Below are positions 28,382 through 36,711 of a stretch of 64,000 nucleotides of DNA, piece by piece. The translations under genes were made by a program, and so were the position numbers. The DNA is taken from assembly GCA_900539755.1 (NCBI GenBank), contig UQDC01000006.1, positions 1 to 64,000 of the forward strand, given 5' to 3'. The notes below the pieces were generated by a model. That model was not told where the DNA came from. It ran no database searches and saw only the letters and a program-made list of their open reading frames with translations. Positions within the stretch are counted from its first letter, which is position 1. Every line of letters begins with the position of its first letter. The stretch is from an uncultured Alistipes sp. (GTDB taxonomy: Bacteria; Bacteroidota; Bacteroidia; Bacteroidales; Rikenellaceae).

Positions 28382-28416
28382 ATAAATACTAAGAAGACAG
28401 ATTATATGTTTCTGTG

Positions 28417-28440
28417 TTCTGAATTCTGAATTCTGAATTC
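28417..28440 (+). repeat. Tandem repeat of TTCTGAA, 3.4 copies
   Basis: Three exact copies of the heptamer TTCTGAA followed by TTC, about 36 bases after the agmatinase stop. Each overlap forms GAATTC. It is short and non-coding. Confidence 0.8.
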
Positions 28441-28722
28441 GTTTGCAGATAGCTGCCGCATAGATGTAGATACAGAAAGAGGGCTTTGTTTCGTTTAACT
28501 CAATGCAGGAGCCGAATGCCTTTGATAAGACCGGTATTTGTGGCCAAATGCTAAGCGATGAAATGTACTTGCACTTTGTATGTGAGCTATTGCTGTAGCG
28601 CTGTCAATAAAATAAATAGACGATGATTTGATCGTGGAACTCTGTGGGTGTTTCCATTGTGAATGCTGTCGGTCGAATCGTTTTGTAAAAAATGTAATTG
28701 TAATAGTAAATTTTTTGCCTGA

Positions 28723-28760
28723 GACCTCCCAAACTTTAAAGTGACCTCCCTAAACTTTTG
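28723..28760 (+). repeat. Paired direct repeats GACCTCCC(T)AAACTTT
   Basis: Two copies at 28723 and 28743, exactly 20 bp apart, ending about 30 bases before the nhaA start. The spacing of two helical turns and the position suggest a tandem operator, but they could equally be a remnant of a mobile-element end. No regulator can be named. Confidence 0.5.
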
Positions 28761-28788
28761 ACCCATTAAATTGTAAAAGCCGAATGTT

Positions 28789-30141
28789 ATGGCCCGTCAT
28801 GTAAGTTTTGCTCTGCGTCGCAGAATCTATCTCTTTTCAGAACGCTATTACTGGTTCATGCACAGCCCGTGGGCTGGAGGCGTGATGTTGGTGATCTTTA
28901 TGCTATTGGCCCTCTTGCTGGGGAATCTCCCGGCCACAAAAGAGTGCTATTACGGCATATTGCACCGTAATTTTACCATCGGTTTCGATGGCTTCGCCCT
29001 GTCAAAAAGTATTGAACATTGGATCAATGACGGTCTGATGGTCATCTTCTTCTTTTATGTCGGATTGGAGATCAAACGCGAAATCATCGCTGGCGAACTC
29101 TCAAGCCCGCGTAAAGCCGCTATGCCCATTGCGGCGGCAATTGGCGGTATGCTCTTTCCGGCCATTATCTATCTGTTGTTCAACGCAGGCGGAGAGGCTG
29201 CCTCAGGCTGGGGAATCCCGATGGCTACCGATATTGCCTTTGCTATTGGCGTATTGTCGCTTTTGGGAAATCGAGTCCCGCTGTCTTTAAAAGTGTTTTT
29301 GACGGCGTTGGCAATTGTCGATGACCTCGGAGCTATTTTGGTGATCGCTCTCTTTTATTCAACGGAAATTAACGTGACCCTGCTGATTGCAGCCGGTGTT
29401 GTTTTCCTGTTCCTGATCCTGTTGAATCGTCTGCACGTCTATGCAATGAAATTTTATCTGATACCGAGTATTGTGCTGTGGATCCTCTTTCTCCATTCGG
29501 GAGTGCACGCCACGATCGCCGGTGTCCTGATTGCGCTGACTATTCCTGCGGTTCCTCGCTATTCAAAACCCTACTTTATCCGTAAAACCCGTCATTTTAT
29601 CAACGAATTCCGCCATCGGGATATTCCCGGAGTCGAGGTGCTTTGCAATCCACGCCAGTTGCGGACCCTGCTGATGAAACGAAAAGTGACGGCCAGCACT
29701 ATTAGTCCGGCCCAGCGTTTGGAACACTCTTTGCATCATACCGTGGCGTTTTTTATCATGCCGGTCTTTGCATTGGCCAATGCAGGGGTGGAATTTGCTG
29801 GCCCGGAGGATTTACACGTTTTACATAGTTCGCAAGGTCTGGGTATTATTCTGGGACTGGTTATCGGGAAACCATTGGGCATTATGCTGATGAGCTGGCT
29901 GGTTTGGCGTATGGGGCTGGCTACATTACCTCACGGTGTGAACTGGAAAATGTTAACCGGAGTAGCCTGCTTAGGTGGTATCGGATTTACCATGTCGATC
30001 TTTATTGATAATCTGGCGTTTGCGACTCCATCCTTTATTGCAGCAGGTAAAATTGCCGTCCTGGCCGCTTCGACCCTGGCCGCCGTGTTGGGACTGGTGT
30101 GGTTGCAATTTGCCCTGCGAAAAGCTCGAACAGAATGTTGA
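28789..30141 (+). CDS. nhaA: Na+/H+ antiporter NhaA
   Basis: An inner-membrane electrogenic sodium/proton antiporter of 450 residues, with about 12 helices. The transport-site aspartate pair is in LTALAIVDDLGAILVIALF (about residues 163-181), and the unwound-helix region GWGIPMATDIAFAIGVL precedes it. Compared with E. coli NhaA (388 residues) it has an extended basic loop between about 262 and 315, common in Bacteroidetes and actinobacterial NhaA. It serves pH and sodium homeostasis. It is followed at 170 bases by an FKBP gene with its own promoter. Confidence 0.93.
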   Translation: MARHVSFALRRRIYLFSERYYWFMHSPWAGGVMLVIFMLLALLLGNLPATKECYYGILHRNFTIGFDGFALSKSIEHWINDGLMVIFFFYVGLEIKREIIAGELSSPRKAAMPIAAAIGGMLFPAIIYLLFNAGGEAASGWGIPMATDIAFAIGVLSLLGNRVPLSLKVFLTALAIVDDLGAILVIALFYSTEINVTLLIAAGVVFLFLILLNRLHVYAMKFYLIPSIVLWILFLHSGVHATIAGVLIALTIPAVPRYSKPYFIRKTRHFINEFRHRDIPGVEVLCNPRQLRTLLMKRKVTASTISPAQRLEHSLHHTVAFFIMPVFALANAGVEFAGPEDLHVLHSSQGLGIILGLVIGKPLGIMLMSWLVWRMGLATLPHGVNWKMLTGVACLGGIGFTMSIFIDNLAFATPSFIAAGKIAVLAASTLAAVLGLVWLQFALRKARTEC

Positions 30142-30211
30142 CCCATGGGGAATGGCAAATGCTGAAAATTATTTTGCGAAAGGTGCTCTCAATTCACTGA
30201 ATTTATTTATG

Positions 30212-30245
30212 TTTGCATTCGCATTTTCAGACTCCATATTATTTG
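30212..30245 (+). promoter_or_regulatory. Promoter of the FKBP lipoprotein gene
   Basis: TTTG (30212-30215), 21 bases, then TATTATTTG (30237-30245), which is the -7 consensus with one extra base between TA and TTTG. The transcript would start near 30252, about 60 bases before the gene. Confidence 0.45.
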
Positions 30246-30311
30246 GTCGAAGAGATATACTAATTTTGAGAAAGAGACGTTAAACAATTATATTTTAGAT
30301 TTAAACACACA

Positions 30312-31034
30312 ATGAAAAAGATTGCAATTTTCGGAACCTTTGCAGCGTTGGTGCTCAGCTCATGCGGAGCCGGTGCAGGAACCCCAAAAACAGAAGCAGA
30401 CTCATTGGCTTATGCAATGGGTATTGATTTCGGTACCTATGCGAAAAAAGTTGACAGCACTTTAGACGTAAATGTGATTGCTGCAGGTATCAAAGCTGCT
30501 ATGCAGGGTGATACTTCAGTGATGAGCCAGGAGCAGGCATATATGTTCATGCGTGAATATTTTATGGTCCGCATGCCGAAGAAAGAGAAAGAGGCCAGCG
30601 AAAAATTCTTGCAGGACGTTGAGAAAAACAATGCCAATGTTAAGAAGACCGCTTCAGGTCTGTTGTATGAGATCGTAACTCCGGGTGATGCAACCAAGAT
30701 TACTGAAGCTGATACGCTGAAAGTGGTTTATGAGGGTAAACTCAAAAACGGTCAGGTATTCGAATCTTCAAAAGATACGGTGAAATTCCCATTGCAGGGT
30801 ATGATCCCTGGCTGGGTTGAAGGTATGCAGTTGGTTGGTAAAGGTGGCGAAATCAACTTGTGGATTCCGTCTAACCTGGCTTATGGCGAGCGTGGTGCTG
30901 GTCAGGTGATCGGCCCGAACCAGGCTTTGCAGTTCAATGTAAAAGTTGTTGATGTTATCCCAGGTGATACCACTAAACTCAACAAACCGGTTAAAGGTAC
31001 GCTGAAACTCAACAAGCCTGCCACTGTAAAATAA
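30312..31034 (+). CDS. FKBP-type peptidyl-prolyl isomerase, lipoprotein
   Basis: A 240-residue lipoprotein (lipobox LSSC, C18) carrying an FkpA/Mip-like architecture: an N-terminal helical dimerisation domain (about 28-105), then an FKBP domain (about 115-215) with VVYEGKLKNGQVFESS, the active-site tryptophan in MIPGWVEGMQLVGKGGE and the PSNLAYGERGAG loop. It should act in the periplasm as a folding catalyst and chaperone for envelope proteins. The last 25 residues repeat a KLNKP segment (TKLNKPVKGTLKLNKPATVK) and lie outside the fold. Confidence 0.9.
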   Translation: MKKIAIFGTFAALVLSSCGAGAGTPKTEADSLAYAMGIDFGTYAKKVDSTLDVNVIAAGIKAAMQGDTSVMSQEQAYMFMREYFMVRMPKKEKEASEKFLQDVEKNNANVKKTASGLLYEIVTPGDATKITEADTLKVVYEGKLKNGQVFESSKDTVKFPLQGMIPGWVEGMQLVGKGGEINLWIPSNLAYGERGAGQVIGPNQALQFNVKVVDVIPGDTTKLNKPVKGTLKLNKPATVK

Positions 31035-31082
31035 TTGTAGCGGATAAGATTAAGCCAAAGGACTTATCGGATCTATAGTTTG

Positions 31083-31126
31083 AAATGGGGAAAGAATCTT
31101 ACTTGATTCTTTCTCCATTTCTTTAT
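31083..31126 (+). terminator. Intrinsic terminator after the FKBP gene
   Basis: An AAATGGGGAAAGAATC arm pairs with GATTCTTTCTCCATTT (with one G-T pair) around a six-base loop and is followed by CTTTATT. It lies about 50 bases past the FKBP stop. Confidence 0.75.
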
Positions 31127-31275
31127 TCGTGTAGTTGTGAGTCCAAAGGATGAAAAAAGAGCAAAATTATACCCGATGATAAAGGGATGTAGATGGGAAT
31201 GTAAAGTTGAACAGGTGTTGGTCTCTGAATAGTACCAAAATGGGTAGAATGCGAAAATAGCGGTTAATGTTTGCG

Positions 31276-31569
31276 CTATTTGACAATAATGGTAGAGATC
31301 ACATCGATGCCTGAAAGACGGTTGATCTCATCTTTTAGAGTTTCCCGCCGCATGAATACCTCGTGTCGGGCTACTGAAGAGCTGATATAGACAAAAAGCC
31401 GTCTGTTGCGAACCTCCAAGTGTGTGGTGTATGCGGCAATGACCGGTCCGACCAATTGCGGCCATCGGTCGGGTATTTTGGCTTCGGCAATTTTGCGTGC
31501 AATGTGTGGCACTGAAAGAAACATCTCAGAGATTGCATCGCCGATTCGAATAGGGTCTTTACGTCTCAT
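31276..31569 (-). CDS. DciA-like DUF721 protein
   Basis: A 97-residue basic protein of the DUF721 family, related to DciA, the helicase-loader-type factor of bacteria lacking DnaC/DnaI. The core is the WPQLVGPVIAAYTTHLEVRNRRLFVYI block. Its position 52 bases downstream of recF is the usual one in Bacteroidales and supports a role in replication. Full length for this short form. Confidence 0.82.
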   Translation of the reverse strand: MRRKDPIRIGDAISEMFLSVPHIARKIAEAKIPDRWPQLVGPVIAAYTTHLEVRNRRLFVYISSSVARHEVFMRRETLKDEINRLSGIDVISTIIVK

Positions 31570-31621
31570 GGTGCCAGGTCGCTATACAGAAATTTATTCG
31601 AAGAGGTTTGTTCCCGATATG

Positions 31622-32749
31622 TTAAAAAGCAGTTTCGATGTCGTTGGTCTGTGCGGGAAGAATACTGCCGTCTGCAACATTGAACAGCGTATAATCGCAT
31701 CTGTTGCTTTGCAGAATGCCGACAAGCCGGACCTTGTTGCAGTCTGTGATGAAAATCTGTCCGAAACGCTCCTGGGAGACCATGCCGATTAACTGTTCGA
31801 CCCGTTGCATGTCGAGCTTGTCGAAAATGTCATCCAGCAACAATATCGGTTGTCGATTGCTGTGGGTCATGACCAAGTCGTATTGAGCCAGCTTTAAAGC
31901 AACCAGAAATGACTTTTGTTGCCCTTGTGAACCATACTTTCGCAGTGGGTAGCCTCCGATACTCATGCGAATATCGTCCCGGTGAACCCCGCAAGTGGTG
32001 AACTGGTTGATCAGATCCTTTTGGCGGGATTGGTTTAACAGCTCTTCCATCGGCGTATCGTTCAGTTCGGAACGATAACTCAACTCCACCTGTTCTCGGT
32101 CTCCTGACAACTTTGTGTAGGCCTCTGCGACAAGAGGCGCAAGCTCTTCGATTAACGTCTGGCGGCGCTTGTGCAGGCTGTCTCCCAACATGGATAATTG
32201 CATGTCAAATACCTCCAGCATCTCGTTGAAATTGGAAACCGTCTGGTTTTTCAACAGTTTGTTGCGTTCGGCCAAAATGCGGTTGTATTTGATCAGCGTG
32301 GCGAGATAGTCACGATCCAACTGGGAAATAAGCGAGTTGAGGTAACGGCGCCGCTCTTCTCCCGATTCGTTAATGAGGGCTGTGTCCGACGGTGCAATCA
32401 TGACAATCGGCAATAACCCGATGTGGTCCGATAGTTTGTCATACTCCTTGCCTCCACGGCTCAGCTTTTTGGCATTGCCTCGTTGGTAGGTGCATACGAT
32501 GGTCTCGTTCCGCTCATCGCTGATCGTATAGATGCCATTGACTACAAAGCCTCCCTCGCCATGACGTATGCACTGAGCGTCTGAAAGTCCAAACGCACTT
32601 TTGCACATCGACAGATAATGAATCGCATCCAGAAGATTGGTCTTGCCTGTGCCGTTGTCACCGACAAAGCAGTTGATCCGTGGCGAAAAGTCGATTTGCG
32701 CTTCGTGGATGTTTTTAAAGTTGAGCAGGGAAAGTCTTTTCAGATACAT
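31622..32749 (-). CDS. recF: DNA replication and repair protein RecF
   Basis: An SMC-like ABC ATPase of recombinational repair at gaps, working with RecO and RecR. I choose the start at 32749 (MYLKRLSLLNFKNI), giving 375 residues, because the 16 upstream codons do not fit the family. Walker A is GDNGTGKTNLLDAI, the signature is YGSQGQQKSFLVALKLA, and Walker B is PILLLDDIFDKLD. It is divergent from the TPR-ribH pair and followed by the DUF721 gene. Confidence 0.95.
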   Translation of the reverse strand: MYLKRLSLLNFKNIHEAQIDFSPRINCFVGDNGTGKTNLLDAIHYLSMCKSAFGLSDAQCIRHGEGGFVVNGIYTISDERNETIVCTYQRGNAKKLSRGGKEYDKLSDHIGLLPIVMIAPSDTALINESGEERRRYLNSLISQLDRDYLATLIKYNRILAERNKLLKNQTVSNFNEMLEVFDMQLSMLGDSLHKRRQTLIEELAPLVAEAYTKLSGDREQVELSYRSELNDTPMEELLNQSRQKDLINQFTTCGVHRDDIRMSIGGYPLRKYGSQGQQKSFLVALKLAQYDLVMTHSNRQPILLLDDIFDKLDMQRVEQLIGMVSQERFGQIFITDCNKVRLVGILQSNRCDYTLFNVADGSILPAQTNDIETAF

Positions 32750-32849
32750 CGTATGGGTAAACTCTCGAATTGGGGAGCAGGAAATCCGCTTCCTCACACA
32801 AAGAAACGAAAATATATTCGGAAACTATTTCATTTTGATGAAAAAAGGT

Positions 32850-32857
32850 TAATTTTG
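32850..32857 (+). promoter_or_regulatory. Candidate -7 element for the TPR-ribH genes
   Basis: TAATTTTG is a perfect match to TAnnTTTG, 40 bases before the TPR gene start. The -33 region is only ATTT-like at the right spacing. Confidence 0.45.
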
Positions 32858-32897
32858 CAGAGTTCATACAGTTCCAAATTTTAATTATCAACAGATT

Positions 32898-33593
32898 ATG
32901 TCAGTCAAAAAGGCAGAGGAGAGCCTCGATCCCGAAGTTAAGATTCAGTCGGCGATCGGCAATACCGAGAACTTTATCATACGTAACGGTCGTAAATTGA
33001 TTATTGCGTTGGTAGTGGTTTTTGTGGTTGTGGGAGGTTTCTACGGCTATAAATATTTGGTGGTTAATCCACGTGGAGAAAAAGCTGCTGCAATGATGTT
33101 CATGGCAGAGCAGAATTTCGCAGCGGATTCGTTCCAACTCGCATTGGATGGTGATGGAAACTATGCAGGTTTTCTGCAGGTGATCGATAAATATGGTTCG
33201 ACCTCACAAGCGAATGCAGCTCGCCTCTATGCAGGTATCTGCTACATGCGTTTGGGCCAGTTTGAGCAGGCTCTGGCTCAGCTGAAAAAGTATGATGCAC
33301 CCAAAAGCATCCCTGGTGCGATCCTGAAAGCACAGTGCTTGGGCTTGCAAGGTGATGCTTGTGTGGAGTTGCAAAACTACAAGGAGGCTGTCTCTTTCTA
33401 TAAAAAGGCTGTAGAAGTGAGTGAGAACAGCTTGACCGCTCCTTTCTATATGAAGAAATTGGGGCTGGTATATGAGAAACAAGGCGACAACGCCAAAGCT
33501 CTCGATGTCTATAAAGATATTCAGGCATCATACGGTAGCAGTATGGAGGCCCGTGATATTCAGAAATTTATCGGCCGTCTCGAGCAGTTGTAG
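32898..33593 (+). CDS. Membrane-anchored TPR protein upstream of ribH
   Basis: A 231-residue protein with a cytoplasmic N-terminus, one membrane helix at about 33-53 (LIIALVVVFVVVGGFYGYKYL) and a periplasmic part with about four TPR repeats. The topology resembles YfgM (PF09976), an ancillary SecYEG partner involved in periplasmic chaperone networks. TPR then ribH, divergent from recF, is a conserved order in Bacteroidales. The link to riboflavin synthesis is probably only positional. Confidence 0.8.
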   Translation: MSVKKAEESLDPEVKIQSAIGNTENFIIRNGRKLIIALVVVFVVVGGFYGYKYLVVNPRGEKAAAMMFMAEQNFAADSFQLALDGDGNYAGFLQVIDKYGSTSQANAARLYAGICYMRLGQFEQALAQLKKYDAPKSIPGAILKAQCLGLQGDACVELQNYKEAVSFYKKAVEVSENSLTAPFYMKKLGLVYEKQGDNAKALDVYKDIQASYGSSMEARDIQKFIGRLEQL

Positions 33594-33685
33594 TCGCTGG
33601 TGCTGCAAACAGAGTTGAGGGGAAGCCCCTGAAGTTCTGGACAGCAGGCGGATGAAACGGTGAGAATGACCCGATCAACAATAGT

Positions 33686-33720
33686 AAAGGTTGCCTTCTT
33701 TCGGGATGGCAACCTTTTTT
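33686..33720 (+). terminator. Intrinsic terminator between the TPR gene and ribH
   Basis: Stem AAAGGTTGCC (33686-33695) and GGCAACCTTT (33708-33717) followed by T residues. It lies just 30 bases before ribH, so ribH must have its own promoter in a very short space or depend on read-through. Confidence 0.75.
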
Positions 33721-33749
33721 AAACTGATCAAAACATAAAAACGATATAT

Positions 33750-34313
33750 ATGGCAACCATTCATAAAAATCTTTCGACAATCGAAGGTGACCTGCCTTCT
33801 GCTGCAGGCATGAAATTCGGTATTGTGGTGGCGGAGTGGAATCCGAAGGTGACCATGGCATTGCTCGACGGTGCGGTCAAAACTTTGACTGCTGCCGGTT
33901 GTGCAGAATCTGACATTACGGTAAAACATGTGCCGGGAACTATCGAATTGACTCTCGCTGCGCAGTTTTTCGCTGAATATACCGATGTTGATGCGGTAAT
34001 CGTCTTGGGGTGTGTGATTCAAGGGGAGACCCGTCACTTTGATTACGTGTGCCAAAGCGTGACGCAGGGTGTAACCGACGTTATGTTGACCTGGAATATG
34101 CCGGTCGCTTTCGGCGTGTTGACAACAAACGATATGCAGCAGGCTTTGGATCGTGCAGGCGGTAAATATGGCAATAAAGGCGATGAGGCTGCAGTGGCTG
34201 CAATCCGGATGGCTGCTCTGCAGATCGAGATGGAGAATGAAAATCCGGATCCCGAACGTGAGCGGGAAACGGAGCGTGAACGTTCTCGCCGTAGCATGCA
34301 CAACGTGAATTAA
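33750..34313 (+). CDS. ribH: 6,7-dimethyl-8-ribityllumazine synthase
   Basis: Condenses the pyrimidinedione intermediate with dihydroxybutanone phosphate in riboflavin synthesis, usually as a pentamer or 60-mer capsid. Marks are FGIVVAEWNPKVT, VPGTIELTLAAQFF, GCVIQGETRHFDYVC with the catalytic histidine, and TTNDMQQALDRAGG. The fold ends at about residue 162. The rest (NPDPERERETERERSRR and beyond) is a charged Arg/Glu extension not found in standard RibH (about 155-165 residues). Confidence 0.95.
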   Translation: MATIHKNLSTIEGDLPSAAGMKFGIVVAEWNPKVTMALLDGAVKTLTAAGCAESDITVKHVPGTIELTLAAQFFAEYTDVDAVIVLGCVIQGETRHFDYVCQSVTQGVTDVMLTWNMPVAFGVLTTNDMQQALDRAGGKYGNKGDEAAVAAIRMAALQIEMENENPDPERERETERERSRRSMHNVN

Positions 34314-34711
34314 GGAGTTCGAAATAGGAATAATCAGGCATAGAACGATCAGACTGAATCGTAATACGTACGTCGTGCGATTCATCCTCTCGTTTTAACA
34401 ATAGCGAACAGCCCCACGGAAAATTGATAAAAAACGATCTTCCGTGGGGCTTATTTTTTGTGTGGTATGTGTCGATAGCGGGTTGTGTTGAATCGAGGAC
34501 GATGAATCCGGATTGTGCAGTTTGCTTGCATGAAGCTTGCCTGCGTACAGGGTGTTTGCGTGTAGGTATGCTCCTTGATAGTTGTGCAGCACAAATCATA
34601 TAAATTCATTTGATGAGAAGTGCGTGTGCATTGTTCTCCCTGAAACTGTACTGCCGGAGTATGTCAATGAAAAAAAGGTTATAAAGCGTGACGGCCTTTT
34701 TCTTTGTGAGG
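34314..34711. other. Intergenic, convergent, with a terminator
   Basis: About 400 bases between ribH and the aminotransferase-like gene. Only the hairpin at 34410-34458 is supported. Confidence 0.5.
34410..34458 (+). terminator. Intrinsic terminator of ribH
   Basis: Stem AGCCCCACGGAA (34410-34421) and TTCCGTGGGGCT (34440-34451), then TATTTTTTG. It lies about 100 bases past the ribH stop. Confidence 0.8.
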
Positions 34712-35590
34712 TCAATAGATGGCTTCGATCAGTCGGTTGACCATGATGTTGAAATAGCGTTGGGGACCGTACCCTTCGAAACTGATCAGACCATGTACCG
34801 AACCGGCGAATGCTTCGTCACAATGGATCAACATCTCTTTGACCAAAGGCTCTTCGTGCAGGGCTATTTTTTTACGACGACAGGCCTCAAAAATAAGTCG
34901 TCGCATGACGCTGTCTGTGGCTCCACATTCGATGGGTGAGGTGTAAACTTCGTGGCCAAACACAAGAAACAATGGCTCGTCTTCTACATTGGTCAGGACA
35001 TGATCGTAATTTTCGATAACGGCAGCATCGCATCCATTGGCTGCGGCAACGGTACGGCTATAGGCTGAAATCTGTTGAGAAACCGTCGTCGGATATCCCA
35101 TAAAGAGATATTCGCATGGCATGACATCGAGCATCATGCGCGTGTGCCAGATGGTATAATTGGAGTAGTAAAGTGGAGACATGGAGTCCAATATCCAACA
35201 CGGACCGCTTTTATCGTTACTGCATCCTTGAGGATGTAATAGAAGCCGTACTCTACTGCCTGTCACCGGACTTCGATTCTCAATCAACAGACGTTCGATG
35301 CGCTCTTGTAGCAGCGTAAGATCAGGTATGGGAAGAGTCGGGTGGGGATTCTGTATCGGAACGTCAGCTTTTGTAAATGGCTCTGTTTGTGAAGAAAAAC
35401 TTTCGGGATAGAGCGCACGATAAGCTTTGCTGGCAATTTCAAGATGATCCTCCAGATGTAGCGCCTGGCGTTTGCCGGTCGTGTGGATCAGTTGGTAAAT
35501 GGCCGGAACACCTGTCAATAATTCATACCGGAGACCGAGCTGTTCCGGGGTGGCCATTTTGCCGTTATAACATATCCGATCTGTGTGCAT
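34712..35590 (-). CDS. Aminotransferase class IV-like protein
   Basis: A 292-residue protein with the layout of the PLP fold-type IV family (branched-chain aminotransferase, D-amino-acid aminotransferase, aminodeoxychorismate lyase). The N-terminal GVPAIYQLIHTTGKRQALHL block, the C-terminal FGHEVYTSPIECGATDSVMR block (about 211-230) and the AAANGCDAAVIEN segment align in order. At the place where I expect the PLP-binding lysine, upstream of AAANGCDAA, I see no lysine (TTVSQQISAYSRT). It may be a non-PLP relative or my alignment may be off. A Pro-rich stretch at about 66-90 is unusual. It is nine bases downstream of the rhomboid gene, probably co-transcribed. Confidence 0.6.
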   Translation of the reverse strand: MHTDRICYNGKMATPEQLGLRYELLTGVPAIYQLIHTTGKRQALHLEDHLEIASKAYRALYPESFSSQTEPFTKADVPIQNPHPTLPIPDLTLLQERIERLLIENRSPVTGSRVRLLLHPQGCSNDKSGPCWILDSMSPLYYSNYTIWHTRMMLDVMPCEYLFMGYPTTVSQQISAYSRTVAAANGCDAAVIENYDHVLTNVEDEPLFLVFGHEVYTSPIECGATDSVMRRLIFEACRRKKIALHEEPLVKEMLIHCDEAFAGSVHGLISFEGYGPQRYFNIMVNRLIEAIY

Positions 35591-35599
35591 GGTGTGGAT

Positions 35600-36220
35600 T
35601 TATCGACCTCCGACCAGATTTTGCCAGAATAATGAGAAAAAGTTGGTATCCATCAGCAGCGGAAACAGAAACCCGTACAAAGCTCCGAACAGATGGGCGA
35701 AATGGTTGATCCGTTCACCTTGGCGTCGCCCCATGTAGGAGGAGTAACCGATATACAACAATCCGAAAATGATCCCTGGGATCGGAATGATGCCGAGTAG
35801 GTAAAGTTTGCCCCACGGATTGAAAAAGATAGAGGTGAACACAACAGCTGCAACGGCACCTGACGCACCGATTGATGCATATGCCGGATTATTGCGGTAG
35901 CGGACCAGATCATAGATCGATGCGCAGATCATGCCGCCGAAATAGAGCAAAAGATACCAGGCATCGCCATTTGAAATGAGTCCGATTTGCGTGTAAGCAT
36001 CAAAAAACTGTTCGATAAATTGTCCAAATGAGAGCAGTACCACCATATTGACTGCCAAATGGATGTAGTCAGCATGTACAAATCCATGGGTGATGACCCT
36101 CCACCACTCCCGATTGTGGTTGACCCGGTAGGGAATCAGGGCCAGTCGGTTGAAGAGGGTGCGGTTGCGCAAGGCGGCGATGGTGACGATCAAGGTCAGA
36201 AAAATAATCGTATAGGTCAT
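35600..36220 (-). CDS. Rhomboid-family intramembrane serine protease
   Basis: A 206-residue polytopic membrane protein with about six helices. The catalytic serine is in YASIGASGAVAAVV (GxSG, about residues 115-128), and the partner histidine in NHFAHLFGALYGFL near 175. The conserved HxxxN of helix 2 appears in THGFVHADYIHLAVNMVVL. Rhomboids cleave membrane-protein substrates within or near the bilayer; the substrate is unknown. It is followed directly by the aminotransferase IV-like gene. Confidence 0.9.
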   Translation of the reverse strand: MTYTIIFLTLIVTIAALRNRTLFNRLALIPYRVNHNREWWRVITHGFVHADYIHLAVNMVVLLSFGQFIEQFFDAYTQIGLISNGDAWYLLLYFGGMICASIYDLVRYRNNPAYASIGASGAVAAVVFTSIFFNPWGKLYLLGIIPIPGIIFGLLYIGYSSYMGRRQGERINHFAHLFGALYGFLFPLLMDTNFFSLFWQNLVGGR

Positions 36221-36711
36221 AATGTCTGTCAGTAACTAATGAGTAAATTGAGATGGGAAGAAATAGATTTTGAATAATATCGGTGATTAAATGGTTGTTT
36301 CCAGGTGTGAAATTATCGAATATGTCGCAAGTATGAATTTGAGTCCGGAATTGTTGTGTGTCGATAGTCCAACTGTTTTGTGAATTGAGTGATAAGCACG
36401 GTTATGAAGGTAATCAGTGTTTAAACCATGTTGTTGTGTGTGGCGAAGCTATTTTATTCATGGAAAAATGAATCAGTCAGAGATTGAATCGGAAGCATTT
36501 TCCCATTGTAGGAGCTATTCACGCAATTTAAATCTTTTCTAATGAATGTCGAGGACGATACCAATGCAACAGGTAATAACAAATGGGACACCATGTAAAA
36601 AGCGATCCTCTTTTGAACGTTGTTCAGGTCTCCGGCTGTTCAACCCTATTGTTTGGGCTGTGTTATTGCCTTTCGATTAAAATGTTGAGTATGCGGAGCC
36701 AGAAAGTCGCA
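36221..36711. other. Intergenic between holA and the rhomboid gene
   Basis: About 490 bases. I see no coding frame, strong hairpin or repeat. Confidence 0.5.

Larger units (their letters stand above)
28382..28788. other. Intergenic region upstream of nhaA
   Basis: About 400 bases with no gene. It contains a short tandem repeat (28417-28440) and a 20-bp-spaced pair of direct repeats (28723-28760) just before nhaA. Confidence 0.5.
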
